From contig NC_087388.1 of assembly GCF_963675165.1 (NCBI RefSeq), positions 901,800-965,799 on the forward strand: a stretch of 64,000 nucleotides of DNA, in the 5' to 3' direction. The stretch comes from Halichondria panicea. Taxonomy: Eukaryota > Porifera > Demospongiae > Suberitida > Halichondriidae. Under the pieces are notes generated by a model. That model had not been told where the DNA came from. It made no database searches and saw nothing but the letters and a program-made list of their open reading frames with translations. Positions 15,117 through 27,720 of the stretch are shown piece after piece. Both the position numbers and the translations under genes were made by a program. Within the stretch, counting starts at the first letter, position 1; each line of letters opens with the position of its first letter.

Positions 15117-17124
15117 TCATGCATTGTTGTCCAGATTCATAAGTTCTTCAGTCAGAGTTCTTTCTTTGTCTGCTATGCCCATGGCTTCGTGCAAGGAGTC
15201 AACACTAACCACCTCTCCTGGTTGTACCTAATGGGGAAAGTAAATCACAAAATGAATGTTGAATACACTGTATAATATTATAGCAGAGTGAATACATAAA
15301 GAGTCAGAAAAGAGTGCTCCTAGCCTCTGGCTCCTAGCTATCTATGGTACCCCACAAATGCAGCTGTATACATGATATTCATGCATGCATGGCCTGGGGG
15401 TACAAACAATGATAGTGTCACCTGTGCAGTGAGAGAGGCGAGTTGTCCCCTGACTTGTGCTGCTGTGTCCAGCTCATCTTGTGAGGGGCCGGGTAAGAGG
15501 AGCTGGCCAGAGGAGCTCTGTTGAGGGGGGAGGGAGAGACGAGTGGTCTGGGCCTCTTGTAGCTCTGTCAGTAGCTCTGAGGTGGCCTGCAGGCGGGCAT
15601 CAACTACGTAGGGGGTATGTGTGTGTGTGTGGGGGGGACATATAATGAAAAATAAACAGGTGCAAATATACACAGTTGGTACCCATGGAGATTGCTAGTT
15701 GTTCAACATATTTGGCACTATTATTCACGGGTTGGCAGTCTCAGGGCATTACACACGTAACCCTATACAGTCATTTACTCATTGTAAGCACATAGCACAC
15801 ACAATTATATTGTACAGCAAATTAGCCCAACATTACGGCATATACGGTTTAGGAATGCATACAACACCACAAGAAGACACTTAGTTTTGACAGCAATAAA
15901 GCATGCCTATAAATGCTGGTGTTAAATAGCAAAAGGCAATCGCTAGTGAGCACCAATTAACACATACCAGTATCCTGAGAGCTCTCCTCTGTTGAAACCT
16001 GTATCAAAGGTGTGTTACATAAACACTGACCCATGAAAACCAATAGGCTGTAAAACACATTCCATGGAATTATTTTGTCCTAATATGGCCACCTTTGCTG
16101 AGCCCACACCAGGTGATACCATAACAACACCAGTAACGTGTATAGGAAACCACAGCACCTACAGCTGGATGATTAGGGGTAGCTGCAAAATTCCATCCAG
16201 GTGATAAGTATGGGATGTACTTAAAAGTTTTCTAAAGTGGAAATTGGATAAAAGGGACACTAATAATCAGCATGTACTGAACAAACAAAGCTATAATTAT
16301 CACACCTCTCTAATCACATGACACTCACATGAGAGCTCCGTGAGTCCTCTCCGCTGACAGAACTACTTGAAGACCCCGCCTCCACAGACTCACCTCTGGA
16401 GCTACGAACAGACCCACTGCTGGAGAGGGGGCTTGTAGCTTGCGATTCTTGCAGTGACCCGGGCAACAATAAGCTATCTTGCGGGCTAGCTGCCTCTGTG
16501 GCCATATCTTCTACCGAGAACGGAGATTTAGGGTCATTGTCATCTTCAAGCGTCTTATCTTCACTCAGATGAGTAGGACTGTTGTCCTGAGTAATAGCGT
16601 CTTTTGCATCTGTGAGTGGTGATGTGGGTTTGTCACTGGGTACACTGCAGGGAGTTGACTGTGCCTCAACCTTCACCACATGGGCAGGCTGCTCCTCTAT
16701 CTTGGTTGCCAATACTTTCTTCTCGATTGGTAAACTATTACTGTCCTCCGACGATTTCTTTTCCTTGCTTCTCACTTTCTCCACAAACTTTGAGTGTCTG
16801 CCATTCGTGAGACCATTCAAGACGGCATCGGCCATCTCCGATACAAAACTGCCCGCCCCCTTTACAAACTGTTGCAGACTGTGTGCGTAGCTAACGCCCA
16901 ATTCATTCCCGTACGTTGTGAGTAGCTGATCTGAGTCACATTTAGCCAGAGAAGCGAAGGCAGAGTCATAAGCTGGAGCAAAGGAGCCAAAGGGCCCGTA
17001 CATGAGGTAGGAGACTGGGGTGGCCTTCATCATTGGAAGCTCTGTCTTGAGGACAGTGGCAGCGTTGTTTCCCATACGAACTTTGTTGCCCAGGTGGGTT
17101 AGATCGATTGGCTTGCTGTAGTCC

Positions 17125-17175
<51 letters not shown>

Positions 17176-20100
17176 GCATGTGTGTGAATGAAGGAATCAG
17201 TTGTTTAATGAATGAATCTACTGTGCTGTAACAATGCACACAAGGAAACCAATTATAATCTTGTTGATACAATCACCAATACAAGGCTCAGATAACATGG
17301 AGGGGGACGAGACCCAAGCCCATGTATCTAGCACACCCACACAGTTATGTGGGGGGCAGGCAAGCTCATGAGAGTAAACACATATGTACATGTACATGCG
17401 TGTATAGTGGAATGCTACTGCTGGGATCAATATCTCATTTCTAGCCATAATAATATCACATTACACGCAGCACACCACACACTGTACAGATCACCTTCCT
17501 GCATCAGTGCACATGTACTTTGTTTAATGAGCCCAATGTACACTTGGGGCCAATATTTACATTGAATGCTGAAAGGGTTCATTCAAAAACATATCCCAAC
17601 ACAAGCTATAGGCAAATCAAAAGCAGCTACATGTACAACACATCCTTTAGTTGTGAAATTGGACTATTTTCACATCAAGGCTCTCAATGGCTCAAACCCA
17701 AGGCTAGCTAGTGCACACATGTGGCCATATTGAATACTGAAAGGACTGATAACATACTTTTAGGAAATCAGAACATTTCGAGGCATGTTATGAACACTAC
17801 ATGAGATTATTCCTGCTATTTGTACACACATGGCCAGAGGCTGTAGTGTACACAGTAATTGACCTTTGTACCTGTGCTTGACTCTGGGTCTAGAATGTTA
17901 AGCATTGTTCTCCCTGCATCGTTACGGTTGACAAAACAGAACTTTGACCCTGGATAGCTAACATCCAAGTTCTCCTTTACTGCCTCCGCTGCGTCACACA
18001 CCTCATCGAGTACTTCCTCATCCACTCCCTCACGTGCCACACCCACCTCCACCCCCTCACACGCCACGCCCACCTCTACTCGTGTCAGGTGACTCTGGTC
18101 CTTGATCTCCCCGAGACTACTAATAACATCCACGACATTATTATCATCTGTAGTGCCTTTCACTAACGAGAGGGGCAGGCGACAGAGGAAGGGGCTCGTG
18201 TGGTCAAAGGTCAAGTTGGTGGACGAGGGGAGATGAAATGATGTCGTCAATGATGGGAGGGGAGATGAACTTTGACCCCTGTCGTCGATGGCCGTCACTA
18301 GTCTTCCATGGAGAATGTCTGGTCTCAGAGACGTTTCCTATGGCAACAAAACAATAATTATACCGTATATTAAACGGGAATATATTTGGCAAGCATTATT
18401 ATAATTAATTTTATGTTTGCGTATAATTTTACGCAAATGAGTCAATTGTAATTCGATTCTTATGGATATTATATTAGCGACATTATAATTATTAGCGACA
18501 TTATATTAGCGATTTTTAATTTGGTGATCCTTACCTACATGTAGACTTTCCAAAAAATAAATTCATTGCCAAACTTACCCGATACCCGCTATATGGTATA
18601 CAGCCAAGGATACTGTTATACAGAGAGTGAGGTCTGATGGTCTCACCTTAGCTATAATTTGCAGGCCGTTGCTAAGCAGAGTCTTAGCCAGACCATAGTA
18701 GGCTGTGTCAGGGCCGTTGTAGGTGAGTGCATTGCCACACATCCGCTCAAAGTCAGCCTGGGGGTACGTAAATGAGTTGTAGAGTACAACTTAATCTAAT
18801 TATGAGCATGTGAACAAATTTCTTAATTTAATAAATTCTGTTAACAACTTTTGAGGTTCTTGTGTCTTGCAATACAAAACTAATCCAAGCACCATTCTGA
18901 CCTTGAACTCGTTGACAGATGGATACTGGCTGGTCTCTATCTTGGTGGCCATGGTGGTGAGGTCCATAGGTTGGGATATGATAGTGGAGTAGTTAGGTGC
19001 TATGTCATCTGTTACCGGCTCACCAAACACGCCCTCAGGGTCTCGTCTAGTGGAGAGGTACGTAGGGGTTAAAATACTGAGAGGATGTACTAACAAGTGG
19101 TGCTCACTTTTGAATAAGATGATGGAGGTTTTTCAGGAAAAATTTGAGAGCATTTTCAGAGAGTTTAACTGCAAAGGAAACAACTGGTCATCCTGAGAGA
19201 GCTACTGAATGCATATCAGGTTTGAAATCGGACAATTAAAACAAAATTATGGACTCATACATGTAGATGGCTACCCAAACGGGAAAAAACGTAAGACCTT
19301 TGTTTTTGACAAAATTGCTGGATTTTGACCGATTGCCAATATAATGCTTCAACTGGTACATCCAGATCTACACATACATGTACCTTGAGGGACCTTTATC
19401 TTAGCCGGGGCTACTGGAGTGGGCGGAGTCAACTGGACCACCTCCACCGGTCTCTCTCTTGGTACCACCACAGCCTGCTTCTTAGTCGTTGTCGTTGTGT
19501 CCTCTTTGCCTCTGATGGACTGCTCTAGTCCTCGTAAAAGTCGCATCTGTTTGCCAGGGGAACTTTGTATCGGGGGGTGGTCTATCTTAGTGGGTGTAGC
19601 CTTGGGTTCAGAGGGCATGGTTTTAATAGGAGACGGCTGAGGGGATGGTACTAGCGATTGTTCAGAGCTTTTTGAAATCTCCCAAGCAATTTCGTCCACA
19701 GATGTTTTAGAGTGTTTGTGTTTTTTCTTCTTTTTCTTGTGCTTGTGTCCGTCATGACTACCGCCTGGTGGCAGTTGTAGGTGGAGTGGTGTGACAAGCC
19801 TTTTCTCGGCCTCAGGGGAATTCCCCTCTCCTAATTGGAGGAATCCTATTTTGGGTCGCTTAAATTTGGGGGCCTCGAGTATTGAATCATAATGATCACT
19901 GCCTTCCATTGAGTCTCGGGATCGCTTGTGCTTGTGCTTGGAGTGCCTAGTGTGTGTGTGGGCGGGATCCAATGGTTGTGGGGTGTGTGGGGGGTCAGAT
20001 TTAGGTACAGGAAGTCGGAGGGGTGCTATTTTGGGTGGTTGCTGTTGAGGCTCGCTGGGGGGAGCTGACTCTTCGAGAGAACGTTTCTTGTGCTTCTTCT

Positions 20101-20458
20101 TGTGCTTTTTGTGAGATTTGTGCTCAGATTGTGAGTGGGCAGCAAGTGACGTCTGTTGTGGAGTGTGGGGGCGTGTACTGTGAGGGTGTGAGGGGTGTAG
20201 CAATGTCCGAGGGATGGAGACGGATAGCTGGGTGGGGTCGGCTGGCTCTGGTTCCAACAGTGACTGCAGAGGTACAACCACCTTCATCTCAGGAGCAGCC
20301 ATACTCATGTCTGGATAAGAGACATACAAACAAGTTAATTATTAATTAAAATTATTTTTATTTAACCATGTTTGATAATTATGCACTGAGCACTCACCTT
20401 TGGACCCATGGCTGTGTGGATGAGAGTGGTGCTTCTTATGTTTCTTATGCTTGCCCAT
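15117..20458 (-). CDS. Bromodomain protein of the BRD7/BRD9 family
   Basis: BRD7 and BRD9 are acetyl-lysine readers in SWI/SNF (PBAF and non-canonical BAF) chromatin remodellers. Exons: 20458-20398, 20310-19384, 19168-19108, 19046-18902, 18757-18647, 18337-17872, 17125-16329, 15998-15968, 15603-15422 and 15227-15117, giving 963 residues. The protein opens with the family start MGKHKKHKKHH. A long basic, proline- and histidine-rich stretch follows. The bromodomain (residues about 335-435) includes GEPVTDDIAPNYSTIISQPMD and the acetyl-lysine asparagine in CGNALTYNGPD. The DUF3512 region contains YGPFGSFAPAYDS, and the C-terminal coiled coil contains LLTELQEAQTTRLS. It is longer than vertebrate BRD9 (about 600) because exons 2 and 7 carry low-complexity Ser/Pro/Lys segments. 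It is the single likely ancestor-type gene; assigning it to BRD7 rather than BRD9 needs a tree. Confidence 0.94.
15604..16328. other. BRD7/9 introns around a 31-nt exon
   Basis: Two introns of about 360 and 330 bp flank the tiny exon 15968-15998. Nothing else recognisable was found in them. Confidence 0.5.
17126..17871. repeat. BRD7/9 intron with (GT)n at the acceptor end
   Basis: Plus-strand GT repeat at about 17127-17171, which in the sense of BRD7/9 is (CA)n ending CACACAG directly before exon 7. The rest of this 746-bp intron is AT-rich with no ORF or element that I recognise. Confidence 0.75.
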
Positions 20459-20693
20459 GACTGACTAGACTCCAGCTTAGGGAATACGAAGTGAAGGCAA
20501 GTCACCTTTACCCGACCTTTACCATGTGTGTTGGCCCCGCCCATCTTTAGGTTGATTGTAATGGTCGTCAGTTGGTAAAGTGAGACTTACCACGTGGTAG
20601 TGAAAGCAGCTCAAAGAAACTCCTGACTCCTAGATATCTCTTGGCTTTTTGATAGTAGCTAGTCACTAACAGAAGGTCTAACACACGATCACC
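20459..20693. promoter_or_regulatory. Divergent promoter region BRD7/9 / DDX21
   Basis: 235 bp between the two start codons. No TATA box is visible. Confidence 0.4.
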
Positions 20694-23600
20694 ATGAGGG
20701 GAAAGAAGAGAGAACTTACTGTAAGCTTGCAATGGCTATATTAAACTCCATGCCCATAGTTTTCAAATCAAATCAAAAATCTATGACTAGAACCAATTAT
20801 ATTATATTTATCAGTAGTATAAAATTATACCTATGAGTGTTAGAGGTATGTACCCATCGTATTCATTGCATACGTATGCATCTATTTCTCTAGGACATGC
20901 CTGACGATGAGGGAGAGTGGTCCAAGCCTAAACGAATGAAGTCCTCCAGCTCTACTGAAGGGGAGGAGGAATCACGTGATGTCACGCCCACTGATAACCT
21001 CCCTGACCCGAACGCAGAGCACAAGAAATTGGGAAAATTGTCAAAATTTCGAATCTCAAAAGTCACTCGTAAAAAGCTCAAAGAGAAGGGGATGCGATTT
21101 CTGTTTCCCATTCAATACAAGACCTTTGATCATGTGTATGACGGCAGGGATGTGATTGGTCAAGCTAGAACAGGGACGGGGAAAACCCTCTCATTTGTCT
21201 TGCCCCTCCTGGAGAAATTAATAAAAGAAGGAATCTCTAATAACCGGGGACGCCCCCCCATGGTGCTCGTTATGGCTCCGACACGAGAACTGGTCAATCA
21301 GGTAAAGCCGGTATCAATAGCTTGTGGGAGTCCCTCTTATCTATGCCCCCCTCAGGTCCATGAAGAGGTAAAGGCGTTGGCTGGAGAGGGTGTGGCTTCA
21401 CACTGTGTGTACGGGGGGTCACCTTACGGCCCTCAAGAGTCGGCCATGAGGAATGGACTGGATATTGTCGTGGGAACTCCCGGGAGAATACTGGATCACA
21501 TGAGACGTGGGCTCCTCAAACTAGGGCAGCTCAAGTGAGTACTATCTGTCTACATGTGTAGCTTGTACTAGTGATGTACCCACATTATTCAATAACTCTT
21601 ATTTTATTCCTCAATCTCAATTCATTTGCCTATTAAAGTGGTTTTTATTTTGTCTAGAGTTGGCTGGTAGCAACCACCACCGACCAGTGTGTGTGTGCAT
21701 CCTAGCTAGAGTAAGATTTCATCTGTACTAGCAGTTATATGATTCCCCCAGGCTAGCAGTGTGTTATGTATGATCACCCCAGGCACGTTGTGTTGGACGA
21801 GGCAGACCAGATGTTAGAGAGAGGGTTCGCAGAGTCCGTGGAGGAGATACTGGCTGCTTCATTCGAAAACTGTGTGTACTATATACATGTATGCAGGATA
21901 GTTTGTGTTTTATTACTATTATTAATTATTTTATTATATTTTGTTACAATACTTGGTTGCTTATTCTCCCCCCCCCCCCCCTCCACAGCTACGGAGGGGG
22001 ACAAGCCACAGCTGTTGCTCTTCTCTGCTACTGTTCCTAGTTGGGTACAAGACACGGCCGACAGATACATGTCACAAGACAAGGTTCTAGTGGATCTGAT
22101 TGGACAACAGAGCTTACGTACTGCAGTGACTGTAGAGCACTTAGCAATCTGTTGTCCTTATGCTGAAAGGCCCTCCACCATTGCTGATGTTATTCAGGTG
22201 CGATGATCCTTACCGAATGTTTTCATTGCCGTCTACCAGTAGTGATATAAGTTAATCCTAATTTTGGTATTGGCCATTATGGCATACTTTCAATGAATTC
22301 GAGGCCTGTAAAATCCCCGTTGAAATTGTGGCGTTTAATCAAGAATCTCATAAAAGTTTTTGGAGCCTTCCTTGTATATATTTCTAGCACTACGGTGTAT
22401 ATATAGAACTTGTTTTATAATTATCCTCTCCCCCACCTCTACAGGTGTACAGTGGAGCACATGGTCGCACAATGATCTTCTGTCCTACTAAGAAAGAGGC
22501 TAATGAAATGGCCCTCAGCTCGTGCCTGAAACAGGATTGTCAAGTACTCCATGGAGACATACCCCAGAGGCAGAGGGAGATCACCCTCAAGGTGTGTGCA
22601 TGGTAACCAGGGGTACACGTGCAAGTGGTGATGTGCCCATAATTTTCTAAGTAATAATTTCGTGGGGTAAAAATTTGTTTAACTCGAAAACGATGATTTT
22701 CGTGAGTAAAAATTTCGTTTGACTTCATTGCATGCGTTCCAGTACAACGTGATTTTTTTATTTTTTGTACATATTGAAATATCTTCTGACACGTACATGA
22801 CTGTGTACCTCCTGTGGCTGTTTTAACAGTACCAGTTTTTGTGTGCCCATCTCAGAACTGGTTATGACTGGAGGTAGATTATTATTGACCCATAATAATT
22901 AGCCCAGCCCACAACACGGCAGTGCTATAGAGCCCGGGTCACACAAACTGTACGACGTATGATGTATGAGAAAATATGTTGGGAGCACTTGAAAGTCTAG
23001 ACCACTAATCAAATAACCACATTAGCTATAGCTATTAATTCTCTGGTAGTTGTTTAGAAGCCGTGGCATTTGCACTCTCTTAAAAATAATTGTAGTGAAA
23101 CCATTAACAGACACCATTGGGGAGCAGCCTTTTGGCCGTTATAGAGAGGTGGTCTTATTTTCTGTCAAACTTGAAAGTCTAGACCACTAATCAAGAACCC
23201 CATTAATAGCAGTAGCTTTGCACTCTCTTTAACGAACACCATTGGGGAGCAGCCTTTTGGCCGTTGTAGAGAGAGCAGCCTTTTGGCCGTTGTAGAGAGG
23301 TGGTCTTCGTTAAGCGGTTTCGATTGCCAACTACATGTATATATGCTCTCTGACAGTTCCTGCTGCAAATGAACCTTGCTAACTGCTTCTCTATCTCGTA
23401 AAAGCTTTGAAAACAAGCTTAGAAAAAGCTGTAGGGACAAGCTACAGCTAGGTGTTCACAATTGTGCTATCTCAGCAATAATTTTATGCTAAATCTGGTG
23501 TGGCTGTCCGTTCTGGGAGGTTATTTTCATTGCTAAAGCTGATTGGGGGACTAGAAAACTGCTCGTTATACGGAGTAGAGAGGTGGCCGTTTTATAGCAT

Positions 23601-26600
23601 GTGGTTACTCTTTGGAGGTGGTTCCACCGTAATTATATTGTACATTTTGCAGGGTTTCCGAGAGGGCAAATATCAGGTGTTGGTTGCTACGGACGTAGCC
23701 GCTCGAGGACTAGACATCCCTGAGGTGGACCTTGTCGTACAGTGTGAGCCTCCAAAGGTCAGAGTGCATGTGTAGTGGAGGGGCGATGAGCTTTGTGCCT
23801 TCTGTTGGAGTACTATATTCATGTTATTAAAATAATTATACATATCGTTAGCTACCCAAGACTTTGTAACCTGTACTGTAGTGAATGTAAGAGTTAATGG
23901 TATTGCCTGAGGCTACAAATAGTTTTTGTAATATTGTAATGTACCTCCCCCTCCGTCCTCTCTCTTGACCCCGCCCCCCCTGCAGGATGTAGATGCGTAC
24001 ATTCATCGCAGTGGGCGTACAGGCCGTGCTGGTCGCACTGGAGTGTGTCTACTCTTCTACAAGCCTCAACAAGAGCACCTCGTGAAACAGGTGGAAAGGA
24101 TAGCTGGTATCAGCTTCCAGAGGATAGGAGCTCCTCAACCAGTCGACATTATCAAGGCTGGGGCCAAAGATTCCATTAGGTACATGTCTGAGAGCTAAGT
24201 TGTGTCCCTCTATAATTATCATTATGAAGTCTCTTGATTATTGATTAAATGTACCTAACGATTAATTTTGAATATAATTGGATATGTGTGCATGGCATCC
24301 CTCATACTGTTTAGGTTGTTCTCTTCCCTCTAGCTAGTCTACCTACATGAAGGATTCATGCCCGGAACTGTCCTGTAGAGTCCATCCCAAAATTTCCCCA
24401 TTGCTAATTAAAACGAACTTGTTCCTGGCCCGGTTTTCTCTATTTTAACGCTAGGTCGAACTTTCTCCTACTGTTATATTAAAGAATAATGTGCGTGGGA
24501 CCGAGGCTCTGTTAGTCTATACATGTATCTAACCCTTCCCCTGTTGTACTGTGTAGGTTAGTGATAACAATTAGCCTCTGCAATAACGTTGAGTGTTGAA
24601 GTTAATGGGCCTTGCATGTTTAAGGATGTTAACATCCTTCATGAGCTTGTTTTCCCAAAGTGGTGATGTGATAGTTGATTATCATACCACCACTGTGTGG
24701 GGTGCAGTTATTAACATACCCGTGGGAGGTGAACCATTAGTCTGAGACTGTTGTTATTTTACTGTAGCTCTGATGTTTGTGTGCACATGAACTTCTTCAA
24801 TAATTATGCTCTGTGTGAGGTGCAGTTATTATCGCCATTAGAATGTTGTGTTGCTCTGATCTGATCGATGTTTGTGTGCACATGAACTTCTTCAATAATT
24901 ATGCTCTGTGTGAGGTGCAGTTATTATCGCCATTAGAATGTTGTGTTGCTCTGATCTGATCGATGTTTGTGTGCACATGAACTTCTTCAATAATTATGCT
25001 CTGTGTGAGGTGCAGTTATTATCACCATTATTAGAATGTTGTGTTGCTCTGATGTTTTGATGTTTGTGTGCACATGAACTTCTTCAATAATTATGCTCTG
25101 TGTGAGGTGCAGTTATTATCACCATTATTAGAATGTTGTGTTGCTCTGATGTTTGTGTGCACATGAACTTCTTCAATAGTTATTAATAATAATTTTATGT
25201 AATATTAACGTCCTTCATGAACGTGTTTTCCCAAGAGGTGGTGTGATAGTTGATTAAAGTCTATTTGTGTTGAGGTTGACCTTCATAATGTTGTCATAAC
25301 TTTTTTATGCTTCACTGAAATTCAAAGTTTCATATACCATTGGATTTCTTGTTAAAAAGCGCTTTTATCTATATGCTGTAGAGCTGATAAGCTTCAACTA
25401 AAAGTTAGCATTTTCCATGTAGAAGTCCTGGCATACTTGTCAACCACATAAAGTATTTACCACTTCCGGGACCGAACTCAACGCAAATTAATAGACTTTA
25501 GTATTTGTTCAGTGGCTGCCATAATTATCTACTCTTTCTTTGTTTCCTCCAGATCTTTGGACAGTATCCCCGAGAGTGTGTTGGCATTGTTTCGTGAGGC
25601 CGCTACCCAGCTGATTGATGGGCGTGGCGCTATAGACGTGGTGGCAGCTGCTCTAGCACACATGTCCGGAGCCAAAGAGATTACATCACGATCTCTTCTC
25701 TCCTCTCATCAAGTGAGTGAAACATTTGTCGGTATTTCCTGAGAGAATTTGACCACCCCCTCATACACCCACACACACAATCGTCCTAAACATAATTCCA
25801 ATTGTTAATGAATGTAGTGTCGAAACTATGATTTTTTTTAATTACCCCTGAGTCCCAGCAAAAAATGATTCCAGAATTTACTTGGCGCTCGTTTAAGTGA
25901 AGTCACCCACACATGAAGTTCACATTGTTAGTCTCCTACCACACTCCCTCACACACACACAGGGATACACAACGTACCACACATGAAGTTCACATTGTTA
26001 GTCTCCTACCACACTCCCTCACACACACACACATGGATACACAACGTACCACACATGAAGTTCACATTGTTAGTCTCCTACCACACTCCCTCACACACAC
26101 ACAGGGATACACAACGTACCACACATGAAGTTCACATTGTTAGTCTCCTACCACACTCCCTCACACACACACAGGGGTACACAACGTACCACACATCAGA
26201 GGAGGTACGACATCTGCGTGTCAAAGGAAACGTTTTAGACACACATTCCTTAGGTTAAAGTTCGGAATGTGTGTGTTTAAAGACACGCGGATGACACGCG
26301 GATGTCGTACCTCACATTGTTAGTCTCCTACCACACTCCCTCACACACACACAGGGATACACAACGTACCACACATGAAGTTCACATTGTTAGTCTCCTA
26401 CCACACTCCCTCACACACACACAGGGATACACAACGTACCACACATGAAGTTTACATTGTTAGTCTCCTACCACACTCCCTCACACACACACAGGGATAC
26501 ACAACGTACCACATGTGTGGTGATCAGGATATCCGTGGTGTCAGCTATTTCTGGAAAATACTGGAACAAAGCCTTCCTCTGCAAGTCAAGGAGGCGGTCA

Positions 26601-27531
26601 AGGGCATGAGGATGTGCGCAGACAATAGGGGTGTGGTCTTTGACCTCCCCTCTGAACTGCAGGACATTGTGCAGGTGGTTCTTGTGTTAGCCTTCTCGCA
26701 AAGTTGCCAATAATGTGGGGTTGTACAGTTATAATTATGTATAATTATGTGTGATGATTGGCAGTGAACCAACTCACACCACAATACAATGTCTGCTGCT
26801 ATAGTTTGTAGTTCTTGAGCTCATTAACCTTTGGCCCATTAATGGATACCATGACGATAGAAGGTGGTAATTGGACGACCTAATATCCCTGTGTCCATTG
26901 GCAGATTTGTGACGCCTAGGGAGTTGATAGTCTAATGAGCCGGAAAAGTGTCCCATTGTCATAGGTCTCATTAGTGCATAATTTGTTATATTTGTTGCTT
27001 TCAGTGAGTCACTTGTCATAGGTCAACTTTTACTATTCATTGTGTAATGCGATCTTTCTGCTGCGTGCATACATATGTATGTACTGTGTGCAAACCTTCT
27101 CTGATATGCATGTTATATTATTGTAACTATGTGTTTTCTAGTGACACAATTTATACATAACCTCATGTCCACCTGCATGTGTTAACTAAGCATTAATGTG
27201 TCTGCTTGTGTTTCATAGGAGAACTGGACGGATAGTTACGTCAAGTTGACCACACCCACTGTACTCCCAGAGTTGAAGGAGAGACAGCCAGATTTCTACG
27301 ACAGAATGCAGTCCAATCAAGGTATCAAACCACCCTGATGTTTATTGCTGTGTGTACATACGTACGTGTACCCCATATGCATACACAGCTAACAGGAGGT
27401 TTGGTGGTGGGGGGTCGTTTGGTCGTGGTGGTGGGGGGTCTTTCGGTCGTGGTGGGTTTCGTGGTCGTGGTGGATCGAGGGGCGGAGCCAGTAGCTACAA
27501 TGGAGAGAGAAGAGGATTTAGAAGACATTAA
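20694..27531 (+). CDS. DDX21: DEAD-box RNA helicase DDX21/DDX50 (nucleolar, Gu family)
   Basis: DDX21 is an RNA helicase of the nucleolus acting in rRNA processing and transcription. Exons: 20694-20720, 20894-21301, 21356-21534, 21783-21871, 21989-22197, 22445-22591, 23653-23757, 23986-24179, 25553-25712, 26495-26674, 27219-27321 and 27389-27531, giving 647 residues. Motifs in order: Q-motif region FPIQYKTF, I (ARTGTGKT), Ia (PTRELVNQ), [11 protein letters not shown] (DEAD), III (SAT), [16 protein letters not shown] and VI ([13 protein letters not shown]). The GUCT domain of this family follows (GVVFDLPSE). The C-terminus is a Gly/Arg/Phe-rich tail with GGGGSFGR repeats, as in vertebrate DDX21. 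The lysine-rich N-terminal extension is shorter than in mammals. Exon 10 is entered through the last of seven tandem acceptor copies; its first residues GYTTYH align with GFVTM of human DDX21. The first coding exon is 27 nt. Confidence 0.95.
22592..23652. repeat. DDX21 intron 6 with half of a family C element and a duplicated block
   Basis: At about 22650-22740 the phrases TTTCGTGGGGTAAAAATT and TTTTCGTGAGTAAAAATTTC match the left half of the family C element at 44697. Further on, CTTGAAAGTCTAGACCACTAATCAA at about 22989 and 23171, and CACCATTGGGGAGCAGCCTT at about 23112 and 23238, show a direct duplication of about 180 bp. AGCAGCCTTTTGGCCGTTGTAGAG repeats again. Confidence 0.65.
24770..25180. 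repeat. Minisatellite, about 95 bp x 5, in DDX21 intron 8
   Basis: The core GTGTGCACATGAACTTCTTC starts at about 24779, 24873, 24969, 25067 and 25155. Each copy is followed by CTCTGTGTGAGGTGCAGTTA except the last. Units differ by a few bases and one short insertion. The rest of this 1.4-kb intron (24180-25552) is AT-rich with no element that I recognise. Confidence 0.9.
25913..26515 (+). repeat. Tandem array, 70 bp x 7, containing the exon 10 acceptor of DDX21
   Basis: Each unit reads CACATTGTTAGTCTCCTACC, then ACACTCCCTCACACACACAC, then AG, then GGATACACAACGTACCAC. The exon-like start follows AG at 25963, 26105, 26175, 26355, 26425 and 26495. The second unit has AT instead of AG at about 26034. 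Only the last copy runs on into coding sequence. A MITE interrupts the array between 26197 and 26313. Confidence 0.93.
26197..26313. mobile_element. MITE related to family A, inserted in the 70-bp array
   Basis: The left end CAGAGGAGGTACGACATC and inner GCGTGTC are inverted relative to GACACGCGGATGTCGTACCTC on the right. The right terminus lacks the last CTCTG. It replaces GAAGTT of the repeat unit, so it arrived after, or during, array expansion. Confidence 0.8.
26675..27218. other. DDX21 intron 10
   Basis: 544-bp intron without a recognisable repeat or ORF. Confidence 0.5.
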
Positions 27532-27720
27532 TAACTGAAACACCGTATTACAAACACTGCAATTATAAACATTAATATTATATTTATTGTTGATGATAAT
27601 TAATAATTTGTGTGGGTGGATGCTCCTCTAGCTACTGCACATGCGCGCTAAAGTGCATGCATAAATGTGAGCTTGCTGCACTTTGCTAGCACAACCGTTT
27701 CTCTAGCTCTGAGTGTAATC

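Noticed and set aside
24770-26515. Repeat arrays resembling a CRISPR array
   Set aside because: Units are contiguous tandem repeats of 70-95 bp without unique spacers, in introns of an animal gene.
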